64,000 nucleotides of DNA from Butyrivibrio sp. (lineage in GTDB: Bacteria > Bacillota > Clostridia > Lachnospirales > Lachnospiraceae), in the NCBI RefSeq assembly GCF_017635265.1, contig NZ_JAGBLU010000137.1, positions 78,900-142,899 of the forward strand. Direction: 5' to 3'. The position numbers and the translations under genes are program-made. This document shows positions 1 to 8,285 of this stretch, one piece after another. The first letter of the stretch is position 1. Every line of letters begins with the position of its first letter. A model generated the notes under the pieces. That model did not search any database and had not been told where the DNA came from. It saw only the letters and a list, made by a program, of their open reading frames with translations.

Positions 1-165
1 GATGGAAAGCAGACAGTTGGTCAGTACATTGCTCAGGTTGCTAAGAACAACGGTGCAAAGCTTTCAATCAAGAGATTTGTTCGTTTTGAGACTGGCGAAG
101 GTATCGAAAAGAAAAACGAGAACTTTGCAGAAGAAGTTGCAAAGCAGGCAGCTGGTATCAACTAA
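1..165 (+). CDS. tsf: Elongation factor Ts, C-terminal fragment
   Basis: The window opens inside this gene: the frame starting at base 1 is open for 54 codons and ends in TAA at 163-165. The reading contains [15 protein letters not shown] and ends [13 protein letters not shown], which is the usual C-terminal end of EF-Ts in clostridia. EF-Ts is the cytoplasmic nucleotide-exchange factor that releases GDP from EF-Tu. No start is visible because most of the gene lies upstream of the window. A hairpin terminator follows at 226-275, so tsf ends its operon (usually rpsB-tsf). The call rests on recognising the tail, with no full-length check possible. Confidence 0.85.
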   Translation, partial: DGKQTVGQYIAQVAKNNGAKLSIKRFVRFETGEGIEKKNENFAEEVAKQAAGIN

Positions 166-225
166 TTTATTTTGTACATCGTAGTTTGTTTCGATACGAT
201 TCTTATAGCTAATTGAAACAATAGA

Positions 226-275
226 AAAGAGCCTGGTTTCTTTCATATTAAAAACAGAAACCAAGCTCTTTTTTT
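226..275 (+). terminator. Intrinsic terminator after tsf
   Basis: GAGCCTGGTTTCT (229-241) pairs with AGAAACCAAGCTC (256-268), with one unpaired base in the stem, and a run of seven T follows at 269-275. It closes the tsf transcript and separates it from the min operon. Confidence 0.85.
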
Positions 276-290
276 ACGTAAATTCGTACT

Positions 291-318
291 TTGATTTTAA
301 AAACAGATGTTTTATACT
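291..318 (+). promoter_or_regulatory. Predicted sigma-70 type promoter for minCDE
   Basis: TTGATT (291-296) and TATACT (313-318) are separated by 16 bases and lie directly after the tsf terminator, about 30 bases before the minC start. This is a sequence match only. Confidence 0.55.
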
Positions 319-349
319 GTATAAGTATGATTGAGGTTTAAGGTTGGTG

Positions 350-1114
350 ATGTTTTTGAATCAGACGGTTACTATTAAAGGAACAAAATCCGGAATCATA
401 TTGGTTTTGGATGCAGAAGTCTCTTTTGAAGATTTAAAAAAAGAAGTTGCTGTTAAGTTTGATGAGGCATCCGGTTTTCTTGGAAACAACAAAATGGGGC
501 TTATTATTCGAGGCCGCACTCTTTCCGAGAGCGAAGAGGACGAAATTGTTGATATTATAAATAACCATTCACAGCTTAAGATTGTTTGTATTATTGACGA
601 AGAGTCTGAAAAGGAACGCCTGTTTTCATCTGTTAATATTTCTGAAAATGAAAATGTTGATAGCGTTCAATCGGATGAGCCGGTGATTTCTCAGGAAATC
701 GTAGATGATTATGCCAACAATGCTTTGGTATATAATGGTAACTTACGTTCAGGACAGGACGTGTCTTGTAAACAGAGTGTTGTGATACTTGGCGATGTCA
801 AACCTGGAGCAAATGTAGTATCTTACGGAAGTATCTTTATTTTAGGAGAGCTTAGAGGTAATGCTTTTGCAGGTGCAGGCGGAGATAAAGATGCCTTTGT
901 TATGGCACTTGCTCTTAATCCATTACAGGTTAGAATAGCAGACGCAATAGCTATTTCACCTGATGCAGAGAAAGGGCCAAAGCTTAAAATCAGAAAGAAA
1001 AAGCTTTTAGCAAATGCTCAGGCTAATGAGCCTGAAGTGGCATATATCGAAAATGGTCATATAGTTAAAGCGTCTTATGGACCATCATTTTTAAGACAGT
1101 TAAACAAAAAGTAA
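350..1114 (+). CDS. minC: Septum site-determining protein MinC
   Basis: MinC is the FtsZ-assembly inhibitor that blocks division away from midcell; MinD recruits it to the membrane. The N-terminal part (about residues 1-75, starting MFLNQTVTIKGTKSGI) is the FtsZ-binding MinC_N domain. The C-terminal part (from about residue 125) has the right-handed beta-helix signature GQDVSCKQSVVILGDVKPGA and YGSIFILGELRGNAFAGAGG, used for dimerisation and MinD binding. The frame is also open from TTG 344 and GTG 347; I chose ATG 350 because AAGG at 340-343 is then at a normal spacing. It is the first gene of minC-minD-minE. Confidence 0.93.
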   Translation: MFLNQTVTIKGTKSGIILVLDAEVSFEDLKKEVAVKFDEASGFLGNNKMGLIIRGRTLSESEEDEIVDIINNHSQLKIVCIIDEESEKERLFSSVNISENENVDSVQSDEPVISQEIVDDYANNALVYNGNLRSGQDVSCKQSVVILGDVKPGANVVSYGSIFILGELRGNAFAGAGGDKDAFVMALALNPLQVRIADAIAISPDAEKGPKLKIRKKKLLANAQANEPEVAYIENGHIVKASYGPSFLRQLNKK

Positions 1115-1127
1115 TTGGAGGACAAGT

Positions 1128-1910
1128 ATGGGAGAAGTCATAGTTGTAACATCTGGTAAAGGTGGTGTAGGAAAGACAACCACTACAGCTAATATCGGAA
1201 CAGGATTGGCTAAGTTAAACAAAAAGGTTGTACTGATTGATACAGACATAGGACTTAGAAACCTTGATGTTGTAATGGGTCTTGAGAATAGGATTGTTTA
1301 TAACCTCGTTGATGTTATCGAGGGTAACTGCAAGCGCAATCAGGCTCTTATCAGAGATAAGAGATATGAGAATCTGTTTCTTTTGCCGGCAGCTCAGACA
1401 AAAGATAAGACAAGTGTTACTCCTGAACAGATGAAGAAGCTTACAGAAGAGCTTAAAGAAGAATTTGATTATGTAATTCTTGATTGTCCTGCCGGAATTG
1501 AACAGGGATTTAAGAACGCCATTGCAGGTGCTGACAGAGCTCTTGTGGTAACTACACCTGAAGTATCAGCTGTACGTGATGCTGATAGGATTATCGGACT
1601 TTTAGAGGCTAATGAGATTAAAAAGACTCATCTCATTGTTAACAGATTGCGTGCTGATATGGTAAAACGTGGCGATATGATGTCTGCTGATGATGTAATA
1701 GATATTCTTGCAGTTGAACTGATTGGTCAGGTTCCTGATGATGAGAATATTGTAGTTGCTACCAATAATGGTGAGCCACTTGTTGGTGATAGTTCACTTG
1801 CAGGGCAGGCATATATGAATATATGCCGTAGAATTACAGGAGAGCAGGTTCCATTTCTTGATTTGGATCCTAAGAAAGGATTATTTTCTTGGTTTACTAA
1901 GAAAAAGTGA
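1128..1910 (+). CDS. minD: Septum site-determining ATPase MinD
   Basis: MinD is a membrane-associated ATPase of the ParA/SIMIBI class that carries MinC to the membrane and is released by MinE. The deviant Walker A motif GKGGVGKTT is at residues 10-18, followed by the DTDIGLRNLD motif near residue 40 and DCPAGIE near 124. The last residues, GLFSWFTKKK, form the short amphipathic helix that binds membrane. The length of 260 residues is typical. The gene starts 13 bases after minC with GGAGG upstream and is followed 15 bases later by minE. Confidence 0.97.
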   Translation: MGEVIVVTSGKGGVGKTTTTANIGTGLAKLNKKVVLIDTDIGLRNLDVVMGLENRIVYNLVDVIEGNCKRNQALIRDKRYENLFLLPAAQTKDKTSVTPEQMKKLTEELKEEFDYVILDCPAGIEQGFKNAIAGADRALVVTTPEVSAVRDADRIIGLLEANEIKKTHLIVNRLRADMVKRGDMMSADDVIDILAVELIGQVPDDENIVVATNNGEPLVGDSSLAGQAYMNICRRITGEQVPFLDLDPKKGLFSWFTKKK

Positions 1911-1925
1911 TAAGGGGGCTATGTT

Positions 1926-2204
1926 ATGAAGATATCAGATTTTTTCAAGAAAAAGTCTTCCAGTGATGTTGCAAAAGATCGTTTAAAGCTTGTTCTTGTT
2001 TCTGATCGTGCATCCTGTTCGCCTGAAATTCTTCAGAAGATCAGAAGCGATATCATAGAAGTATTATCTAAATATGCAGAAATTGATATGGAAGGAATAG
2101 ATATCAATATTACGAATGTCGATACAGAAACCAATGATGGCAAGACTGTTCCGGCCTTATATGCGAATATTCCTATCAAGAATATGAATCATAATCTTAA
2201 GTGA
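1926..2204 (+). CDS. minE: Cell division topological specificity factor MinE
   Basis: MinE stimulates the MinD ATPase and confines MinCD activity to the poles. The 92-residue protein begins with the membrane-targeting segment MKISDFFKKK, then the anti-MinCD helix and strand region AKDRLKLVLVSDRASCSP (about residues 16-33), and a C-terminal topological domain. AGGGGG lies upstream of ATG 1926. With minE present the cell should show Min oscillation rather than the static MinJ/DivIVA arrangement of Bacillus; this last point is inference. Confidence 0.95.
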   Translation: MKISDFFKKKSSSDVAKDRLKLVLVSDRASCSPEILQKIRSDIIEVLSKYAEIDMEGIDINITNVDTETNDGKTVPALYANIPIKNMNHNLK

Positions 2205-2210
2205 TTTTTA

Positions 2211-2239
2211 CCCGGGAAGAACTTCTTTCCGGGTTTTTT
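2211..2239 (+). terminator. Intrinsic terminator after minE
   Basis: CCCGG at 2211-2215 with AAGA pairs with TCTT and CCGGG ending at 2233, and six T follow (2234-2239). It ends the minCDE operon. Confidence 0.9.
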
Positions 2240-2335
2240 GTGTGGATTAATCGTCTAAGACTTACGATATATTATTAAACTTAATAGTTTACATATAATG
2301 AATTCAAATTTCAGAATAATTTTGCCAAAAAATAA

Positions 2336-2364
2336 TTAGTATTTTATGAATAATATTGTATAAT
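2336..2364 (+). promoter_or_regulatory. Possible promoter of the OhrR-like gene
   Basis: A perfect TATAAT at 2359-2364 has a poor -35 (TTAGTA, 2336-2341) at 17 bases. It lies 35 bases before the start codon. A weak -35 would suit a regulated gene, but no clear operator was identified. Confidence 0.4.
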
Positions 2365-2398
2365 TAAATAGCATAAAATTATATTAGGAGTTTTTATA

Positions 2399-2839
2399 AT
2401 GGATAACGAAGAGAAGTACGAATCATTAAAACTTGGAAATCAATTATGCTTTCCTTTATACGCATGTTCAAAAGAAATAATCAGAAGGTATAAACCATAC
2501 CTTGATAAAATTGATCTTACCTATACTCAGTATATTACCATGATGGTAATGTGGGAGAAAAAGACAGTTAATGTTAAGACTTTGGGAGAGTGTCTTTATC
2601 TTGATTCTGGTACACTTACTCCTGTTTTGAAAAAGCTCGAGGCAAAGGGCTATATAACAAGGGAGCGTTCCAGTGAAGATGAAAGAAATCTTGTTGTTTC
2701 TATAACACCTGATGGGGAGAAGCTCCGTGATGAAGCTATAAGTATACCTTCGTCTATTGGTTCATGCGTTAAACTTTCTGATGAAGAAGGAAAGGTTCTT
2801 TATAATCTTTTATATAAGATTATTGGAAATGTAAGATAA
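2399..2839 (+). CDS. MarR family regulator, OhrR-like peroxide sensor
   Basis: A 146-residue winged-helix repressor. The N-terminal segment NQLCFPLYACSKEI with Cys17 and the following TYTQYITMMVMWE match the OhrR branch of the MarR family, in which that N-terminal cysteine is oxidised by organic hydroperoxides and DNA is released. The DNA-reading helix region is about residues 60-85 (SGTLTPVLKKLEAKGYITRER), with the wing at DERNLVV. No ohr peroxidase gene is adjacent in the window, so its target is unknown. It has its own AT-rich leader and ends just before the promoter of the metal-sensor/hydrogenase operon. Confidence 0.8.
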   Translation: MDNEEKYESLKLGNQLCFPLYACSKEIIRRYKPYLDKIDLTYTQYITMMVMWEKKTVNVKTLGECLYLDSGTLTPVLKKLEAKGYITRERSSEDERNLVVSITPDGEKLRDEAISIPSSIGSCVKLSDEEGKVLYNLLYKIIGNVR

Positions 2840-2845
2840 TCTTTA

Positions 2846-2874
2846 TTGATTTTTTCTTGTAATAGAAATATAAT
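2846..2874 (+). promoter_or_regulatory. Strong predicted promoter of the csoR-ech-hyp operon
   Basis: TTGATT (2846-2851), a 17-base spacer and TATAAT (2869-2874) sit immediately after the MarR stop codon. A start near 2881 would give a leader of about 90 bases before the metal-sensor gene. The leader contains CTTTTTTTAAATTAAAAAG (a partial dyad, about 2911-2930) that could be an operator. It is the only convincing promoter before the hydrogenase genes. Confidence 0.65.
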
Positions 2875-2973
2875 AAATTTCGGCTTGGTGTGCGGTTTTG
2901 TTGGGATTTGTCTTTTTTTAAATTAAAAAGTCAAAAAATTAACGAAAGCGCACATTGTTTTTGGAGGTTTTTT

Positions 2974-3270
2974 ATGAGTTCTCATACCCATAATCATCAC
3001 CATGATCCTGAGAAGATCAAGGCAATTGTCAACCGTCTGTCTAAAGCCATAGGACATCTGGAGTCTGTCAAAAGGATGGTTGAAGATGACAAGGATTGTA
3101 CTGAGGTTCTTATTCAGCTGGCAGCTGTCAGGTCGGCAATTAACGGCTGCGGCAAGGAGCTTTTAAAAGAACATATCAGTCATTGTATTGTTCATGCTGT
3201 TCAGGACGGTGATGACGGAGCTGTCAAAGAATTAAATGACGCTATCGACAAATTTTTAAAGAGTTCATGA
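2974..3270 (+). CDS. CsoR/RcnR-family metal-sensing repressor (probable nickel sensor)
   Basis: A 98-residue all-helical repressor of the CsoR/RcnR/FrmR family, starting at ATG 2974 behind GGAGG (2963-2967); longer upstream readings lack such a site. The family binds metal through a W-X-Y-Z set of ligands. Here the candidates are His10, Cys42, His67 and Cys71, spaced 32, 25 and 4 residues. From memory this equals the spacing of the nickel sensor InrS (His21, Cys53, His78, Cys82); copper CsoR proteins lack the first histidine. The N-terminus is His-rich (HTHNHHHD). The gene is 42 bases before echA, so it probably regulates the nickel hydrogenase operon that it heads. An extra Cys59 is present. 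Confidence 0.85.
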   Translation: MSSHTHNHHHDPEKIKAIVNRLSKAIGHLESVKRMVEDDKDCTEVLIQLAAVRSAINGCGKELLKEHISHCIVHAVQDGDDGAVKELNDAIDKFLKSS

Positions 3271-3312
3271 GCTTAATCTCATGAAAAATGTATGTGAAAG
3301 GGGCGAAACACC

Positions 3313-5250
3313 TTGGCTATTCCAATTTTAAACGCAGTAAACTTCCTTATCTTATTTCCCTTTATCGTGGCAGTGATCATAGGATTTCTCAAAAAGGCCA
3401 GTCCTTTGAGAAGTGCAGTCATCATAATTGGTGGATTCACAATTATGGCAACTGCTGTTTATGTTGCGGTTCAGGTACTTACATCCGGAGATACTTCTCA
3501 GTTTGTTTACCTTGAACACACACATATTCCGGATATGATCGTTATTGCCGGCGAGATATTCCTGATGGGGCTTGTTTGCTTCCTTAGCATCAAGTACAAA
3601 AAGTACTATGCTATTATTTTTTCTCTTGTTGGAACCATTCCTGTACTTTGGATGGATTTAACAGGACGTGCGGTAGAAGGTAATACACATCTTCGTATTG
3701 ATACTTTTGCTGCAGTAATGTATCTGATTGTAGGAATTGTAGGTATTCTTATCTGCATTTATGCATCAGGATACATGAAAGATTATCATCACCATCATAC
3801 TGATGTTCAGGATCGTTCAAATTACTTCCTGGCACTTATGTTTGTTTTTCTTGGTGCAATGTTTGGTCTTATTTCTTCTGATAATCTCGGATGGATTTAT
3901 TTCTTCTGGGAGATCACAAGTGTTTGCTCATTCCTGATGATCGGTTATACGAGAACACAGGAAGCAGTAGACAATTCATTTAGGGCTCTTTGGATGAACC
4001 TTCTTGGCGGCTGTGGTTTTGCTGCCGGACTTTTATATTGTAATCTGAATCCTGAGCTTATGATTTCAAATTTAAGTCAGGTTACACAGTCATCAGTTCC
4101 GGCTGTTGTTATTGTGCCTGTTACACTTTTTGCTTTTGCGGCTCTTACAAAGAGCGCACAGTTCCCATTCTCAAGATGGCTCCTTGGTGCCATGGTAGCG
4201 CCAACTCCATCAAGTGCGCTTCTTCATTCAGCTACAATGGTTAAGATTGGTGTTTATATGCTTATAAGAGTGGCTCCGGTTATGGCAGGAACCCTTACAG
4301 GAATCATGATCACCGTAATTGGTGGCTTTACATTCTTTGCTGCATCACTTCTTGCAATTACAGTTAGTGATGGCAAGAAAGTACTTGCATATTCAACAAT
4401 TTCTAACCTGGGACTTATTACAGCATGTGCCGGCACAGGTACAACTGAAGGTGTATGGGCAGCTGTAATGCTTGTTCTTTTCCACGCTGTTTCTAAATCA
4501 CTTCTGTTCCAGACTGTCGGTGATATTGAAAACTGCATGGGAAGCCGTGATATTGAGGATATGCACGGACTTATCATTAAACTTCCAAGGCTTGCATTTA
4601 TTATGATTATTGGTATCTGCGGTATGTTTATGGCTCCGTTTGGTATGCTTGTTTCCAAGTGGGCAGCTCTTAAATCATTCGTTGATTCCGGATCTGTCTG
4701 GCTTGTTCTTTTCCTTGTTTTTGGTTCAGGAAGCACATTGTTCTATTGGGCTAAATGGCTTGGAAAGATTTGTACGGTAATCCATCAGTCATTTGAACTT
4801 GAGGATATTACACCAAGAAGTGAAATGGTTTCCATTTTCCCGTTAACATCACTTATCGTTATCATGTGTTTTGCTTTCCCGTGGATGTCAGGGCATATGA
4901 TACAGCCTATCCTTGATGAGGCATATCATACAAGCATTCCGGATGTTATCGGCGGAAGCGATGTAATCATCATGATGATAATGGTTGCCATGGTATTTAT
5001 GATTCCTATCGGATCAAGATTTTTATCAATTGGTAAGAACTCAAAGATGACTATGTCTTATGTTGCCGGTGTTAATGCCGGTGATGACAGACATTATATT
5101 GACTCTTTTGGAAAAGAGAGAGCTCTTTATATGTCAAACTGGTACATGACTGATTATTTTGGTGAAAAGAAACTTCTCTGGCCATGTATTTATGTAGCTA
5201 CTGTACTTGTTGCGGTTATGCTTATTATTGTAGTTGGAGGTGCTTTCTGA
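3313..5250 (+). CDS. echA: Ech hydrogenase subunit EchA (NuoL-like ion-translocating subunit)
   Basis: A 645-residue polytopic membrane protein of the proton-conducting antiporter (NuoL/MrpA) family, the ion-pumping part of energy-converting hydrogenase. The core signatures are YFFWEITSVCSFLMIGYTR around residue 200 and KSAQFPFSRWLLGAMVAPTPSSALLHSATMVK around 280-310, with the conserved lysine in a membrane helix and His residues of the HSATMVKIG segment. The start is TTG 3313, with GAAAGGGG upstream; there is no in-frame ATG nearby. Its stop overlaps the echB start (TGATG). It is the largest Ech subunit and has the usual size for EchA. Confidence 0.92.
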   Translation: MAIPILNAVNFLILFPFIVAVIIGFLKKASPLRSAVIIIGGFTIMATAVYVAVQVLTSGDTSQFVYLEHTHIPDMIVIAGEIFLMGLVCFLSIKYKKYYAIIFSLVGTIPVLWMDLTGRAVEGNTHLRIDTFAAVMYLIVGIVGILICIYASGYMKDYHHHHTDVQDRSNYFLALMFVFLGAMFGLISSDNLGWIYFFWEITSVCSFLMIGYTRTQEAVDNSFRALWMNLLGGCGFAAGLLYCNLNPELMISNLSQVTQSSVPAVVIVPVTLFAFAALTKSAQFPFSRWLLGAMVAPTPSSALLHSATMVKIGVYMLIRVAPVMAGTLTGIMITVIGGFTFFAASLLAITVSDGKKVLAYSTISNLGLITACAGTGTTEGVWAAVMLVLFHAVSKSLLFQTVGDIENCMGSRDIEDMHGLIIKLPRLAFIMIIGICGMFMAPFGMLVSKWAALKSFVDSGSVWLVLFLVFGSGSTLFYWAKWLGKICTVIHQSFELEDITPRSEMVSIFPLTSLIVIMCFAFPWMSGHMIQPILDEAYHTSIPDVIGGSDVIIMMIMVAMVFMIPIGSRFLSIGKNSKMTMSYVAGVNAGDDRHYIDSFGKERALYMSNWYMTDYFGEKKLLWPCIYVATVLVAVMLIIVVGGAF

Positions 5251-6116
5251 TGACTATGATTATTTTTAAGGCTATTCTTTATATTATTTTGGCACCACTG
5301 ATTGGGGGAACACTTGCAGGTGTGGATCGTGTTATTTCTGCACGTATGCAGGGCAGACAGGGGCCTCCGGTTTTTCAGCCGTTTTATGATGTATATAAGC
5401 TTCTTAACAAGCAGACAACCGTTGTTAACAGCATTCAGGTTCTGTTCGTTACAGGATATCTTATTATGACAATCTTCACAGGTACATTGTTCTTTGCGGG
5501 CGGAGATATGCTTTTGGTTTTCTTTGCTCTTTCAATGGCTGAAGTTGTTATGGTAATGGCCGCTTTTTCTACTAACGGTCCTTACAGTATCATGGGTGCT
5601 CAGCGTGAGCTCTTACAGATGATGTGCTACGAACCTATGACACTTCTTGTTGCAATTGGTTTCTACTATGCAAACGGAAGCTTTATGGTAAATGACCTGA
5701 TTCAGGCAAAAGTTCCTGCAATCGTTCAGATTCCCGGTTTCTTTATTGGATTTGTATTTATTCTTATTATTAAGCTTCGTAAGTCACCATTTGACCTTAG
5801 TACTTCACATCATATGCATCAGGAAATGGTTAAAGGTCTTACAACTGATCTTTCAGGTAATAACCTTGCATTCGTTGAAATAGCTGAGTGGTATGACACA
5901 GTTCTTATGATGGGTATAGTTGGTATGTTCTTCTTGACAGCCAATCCTATCAGCAGAGTTTGGGCTTTGATTGCATGTGCAGTAGTATTTTTCCTTGAGA
6001 CACTTATTGATAATCTGTTCCCTCGTGTAAAATACATCACAATGCTCAAAGTTACTTGGTCAGTAATTTTAATTTTTGCAGGTACTAATCTGCTTATTCT
6101 TAACGTACTTAAATAA
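5250..6116 (+). CDS. echB: Ech hydrogenase subunit EchB (NuoH-like)
   Basis: A 288-residue membrane subunit related to NuoH, which joins the membrane arm to the catalytic arm. Several hydrophobic helices are visible, and the loops carry the typical RMQGRQGPPVFQPFYDVYKL (about residues 32-51) and RKSPFDLSTSHHMHQEMVKG (about 180-199) signatures with the conserved acidic and basic residues of the quinone-like cavity. The frame stays open upstream to 5184, but ATG 5250 has GGAGG at 5236-5240 and overlaps the echA stop by one base, so translation is probably coupled. Confidence 0.93.
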   Translation: MTMIIFKAILYIILAPLIGGTLAGVDRVISARMQGRQGPPVFQPFYDVYKLLNKQTTVVNSIQVLFVTGYLIMTIFTGTLFFAGGDMLLVFFALSMAEVVMVMAAFSTNGPYSIMGAQRELLQMMCYEPMTLLVAIGFYYANGSFMVNDLIQAKVPAIVQIPGFFIGFVFILIIKLRKSPFDLSTSHHMHQEMVKGLTTDLSGNNLAFVEIAEWYDTVLMMGIVGMFFLTANPISRVWALIACAVVFFLETLIDNLFPRVKYITMLKVTWSVILIFAGTNLLILNVLK

Positions 6117-6130
6117 TACGAGAAGGGAAT

Positions 6131-6829
6131 GTGAGATCAATGAAAATATCTAAATCACCATGGGTGTTACATTATGATGCATCCAGCTGCAATGGCTGTG
6201 ATATAGAAGTTCTTGCCACAATGACTCCACTTTATGACGTAGAGCGTTTTGGTATCATTAATACCGGTAATCCTAAGCATGCTGATGTTTTGCTTTTAAC
6301 AGGCGGAATAAATGCTCAGACAGCTCCTGTTGTAAGGCAGCTTTATAATATGATGCCGGATCCGAAGGTTGTTGTTGCCTGCGGTATCTGTGCTTGTGAC
6401 GGCGGTATCTTTAAAGAGTGTTATAACATCTTGGGCGGAGCTGACAAAGTTGTTCCTGTAGATGTATATGTTCCGGGATGTGCTGTACGACCTGAAGCTC
6501 TTATTGAAGGTGTTGTTAAAGCCGTTGGCATTCTTGAAGAGAAGAGAGCAAAGCTTAAGGAATCTATGAAGCAGGGCTATTGTACTGTTGATTACAGCAA
6601 GATGGCTGTTCATATGACAGCTGATGACTACGATCCAAGTACACAGTATGATGCGGTTCTTACAGAGGAAGCGCTTCGTGAGCAGGCTGAAGAAAAAATA
6701 AAAGCTACTGCTAAACCGGCTCCGAAGCCGGCTCCTGCAGCTAATGCAGGTGCAGCACCGGCAGCGGGACCTGTTGCAGGTGGGGCAGCCTCAACGAATA
6801 ATAATGCCGGGAAAGGAGATAATAAATAA
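6131..6829 (+). CDS. echC: Ech hydrogenase small subunit EchC with Ala/Pro-rich tail
   Basis: The NuoB-like small subunit that holds the proximal [4Fe-4S] cluster. The four ligand cysteines are in CNGCD (Cys20, Cys23), CGICACDGG and PGCAVRPE. The conserved domain ends near residue 150. A further ~80 residues follow, the last ~45 being low-complexity (Ala, Pro, Gly, Asn), unlike the compact EchC of methanogens. The start is either GTG 6131 (AAGGG only three bases upstream) or ATG 6140 (12 bases); neither spacing is ideal. The stop overlaps echD by one base. Confidence 0.9.
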   Translation: MRSMKISKSPWVLHYDASSCNGCDIEVLATMTPLYDVERFGIINTGNPKHADVLLLTGGINAQTAPVVRQLYNMMPDPKVVVACGICACDGGIFKECYNILGGADKVVPVDVYVPGCAVRPEALIEGVVKAVGILEEKRAKLKESMKQGYCTVDYSKMAVHMTADDYDPSTQYDAVLTEEALREQAEEKIKATAKPAPKPAPAANAGAAPAAGPVAGGAASTNNNAGKGDNK

Positions 6830-7161
6830 TGAATACAGAATTTATTAGTGTAAATCCTGAAAGCGTTATTGATGAGTCACAGAAGCTTAAGTTTCAAGGT
6901 TACCACCTTATGCAGCAGTGTGCTACACGTATCCCTGATGGATATGAACTTATATATTCTTTTGGAAAAGAACTTGAGGTTAAACAGCTTAAGATCACAC
7001 TTCCGGAAGAGCAGGAGATTTCAAGTATTACAAGTATTTATCCTTGTGCTTTTATTTATGAAAATGAAATGCATGACCTTTTCGGAGTAAAGGTTAAGAT
7101 GATCAATATAGACTTCGAAGGAAAGCTTTATCGTACAGCGATAGAGACACCATTTAAGTAA
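6829..7161 (+). CDS. echD: Ech hydrogenase subunit EchD (NuoC-like)
   Basis: A 110-residue soluble subunit equivalent to NuoC, part of the peripheral arm contacting EchC and EchE. The recognisable segment is SIYPCAFIYENEMHDLFGV (about residues 67-85), the counterpart of the ERE-hDhFGI signature of 30-kDa complex I subunits. The rest is poorly conserved, as usual for EchD. The start codon shares its A with the echC stop (TAATG) and the gene ends 14 bases before echE. Confidence 0.88.
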   Translation: MNTEFISVNPESVIDESQKLKFQGYHLMQQCATRIPDGYELIYSFGKELEVKQLKITLPEEQEISSITSIYPCAFIYENEMHDLFGVKVKMINIDFEGKLYRTAIETPFK

Positions 7162-7175
7162 TTGGAGGAACTGTA

Positions 7176-8255
7176 ATGTCAACAAGAAGTGTTATTCCAT
7201 TTGGACCCCAGCATCCGGTTCTTCCGGAACCAATTCATTTGGACCTTGTAATGGAGGATGAGAAGGTTGTTGAAGCAATTCCTTCAATTGGTTTCATCCA
7301 TAGAGGTCTTGAAAAGCTGGTTGATAAAAAAGATTTTAATGAAATGGTCTATGTTGCAGAACGTATCTGCGGTATCTGTTCTCTCGGTCATGGACTTGGA
7401 TATTCAGAGTGTGTAGAGCATATTATGGATATTGAGGTTCCTGCCAGAGCAAAATATCTTAGAACAATCTGGTCAGAGCTTTCAAGAATTCATTCACATC
7501 TTCTTTGGCTCGGTTTATTGGCTGATGCATTTGGATTTGAGTCTCTTTACATGGATTGCTGGAGACTTAGAGAAGATGCTCTTGATATGTTTGAAGCATC
7601 AACAGGTGGCAGAGTTATTTTTTCTGTTATGAAGATCGGCGGTATAAGACGTGATGTATCTGATGAAATGTTAAAGGACTTTTATCAGAGAATTAATAAA
7701 ATGGAAGAGGATCTTAAGGCGATTGCCAAGCCATTTCTTAATGATCCGGCTGTACAGACAAGACTTCGCGGTGTTGGCGTTCTTACAGCTGAACAGGCAG
7801 ATGCCCTTGGATGTGCGGGACCTTTCCTTAGAGCGAGCGGAATAAGCAGAGATATCAGATCAACAGGATATTGTGCTTATGGAGATATTGATTTTGAGCC
7901 TATAGTTTCTAATGATGGTGATTCATATGCTCGTACCGATTGTCGTATTCAGGAGATATTCCAGGCATTTGATATTATTCGTCAGTGTATCGATAAGATG
8001 CCTTCAGGCGATATCGATGTACCTGTAAAGGGTATGCCTAACGGCGAATATATGATGAGAATTGAACAGCCTCGTGGCGAAGCACTTTATTATGTAAAAG
8101 CAAACGGAACTAAGTTCATAGATAGAATGAGAGTTAGAACTCCCACATTTGCTAATCTTTCAGGCCTTGTGGAGACATTAAAGGGATGCGATCTGGCAGA
8201 TGTACCTATTCTTGTACTTACTATCGATCCTTGTATCAGTTGTACTGAAAGATAA
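7176..8255 (+). CDS. echE: Ech [NiFe] hydrogenase large subunit EchE
   Basis: The catalytic subunit carrying the Ni-Fe(CN)2CO site that reduces protons with electrons from ferredoxin. Both ligand pairs are intact: RICGIC with Cys65 and Cys68, and DPCISC with Cys353 and Cys356. The protein ends three residues after Cys356, so there is no C-terminal peptide to be clipped; some Ech-type large subunits are known to lack it, which fits the absence of a maturation protease gene here. Length is 359 residues. ATG 7176 has GGAGG 7-8 bases upstream. Confidence 0.96.
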   Translation: MSTRSVIPFGPQHPVLPEPIHLDLVMEDEKVVEAIPSIGFIHRGLEKLVDKKDFNEMVYVAERICGICSLGHGLGYSECVEHIMDIEVPARAKYLRTIWSELSRIHSHLLWLGLLADAFGFESLYMDCWRLREDALDMFEASTGGRVIFSVMKIGGIRRDVSDEMLKDFYQRINKMEEDLKAIAKPFLNDPAVQTRLRGVGVLTAEQADALGCAGPFLRASGISRDIRSTGYCAYGDIDFEPIVSNDGDSYARTDCRIQEIFQAFDIIRQCIDKMPSGDIDVPVKGMPNGEYMMRIEQPRGEALYYVKANGTKFIDRMRVRTPTFANLSGLVETLKGCDLADVPILVLTIDPCISCTER

Positions 8256-8285
8256 CGATTATTCTTTTTTGGATGGAGATTAAAG

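Noticed and set aside
3288-3515. Short plus-strand frame overlapping the start of echA
   Set aside because: It overlaps echA in another frame, has no recognisable protein features, and echA from TTG 3313 explains the region.
4254-4736. 160-codon minus-strand frame inside echA
   Set aside because: It lies wholly opposite a conserved membrane-protein gene, has no ribosome site, and its composition is the complement of hydrophobic codons.
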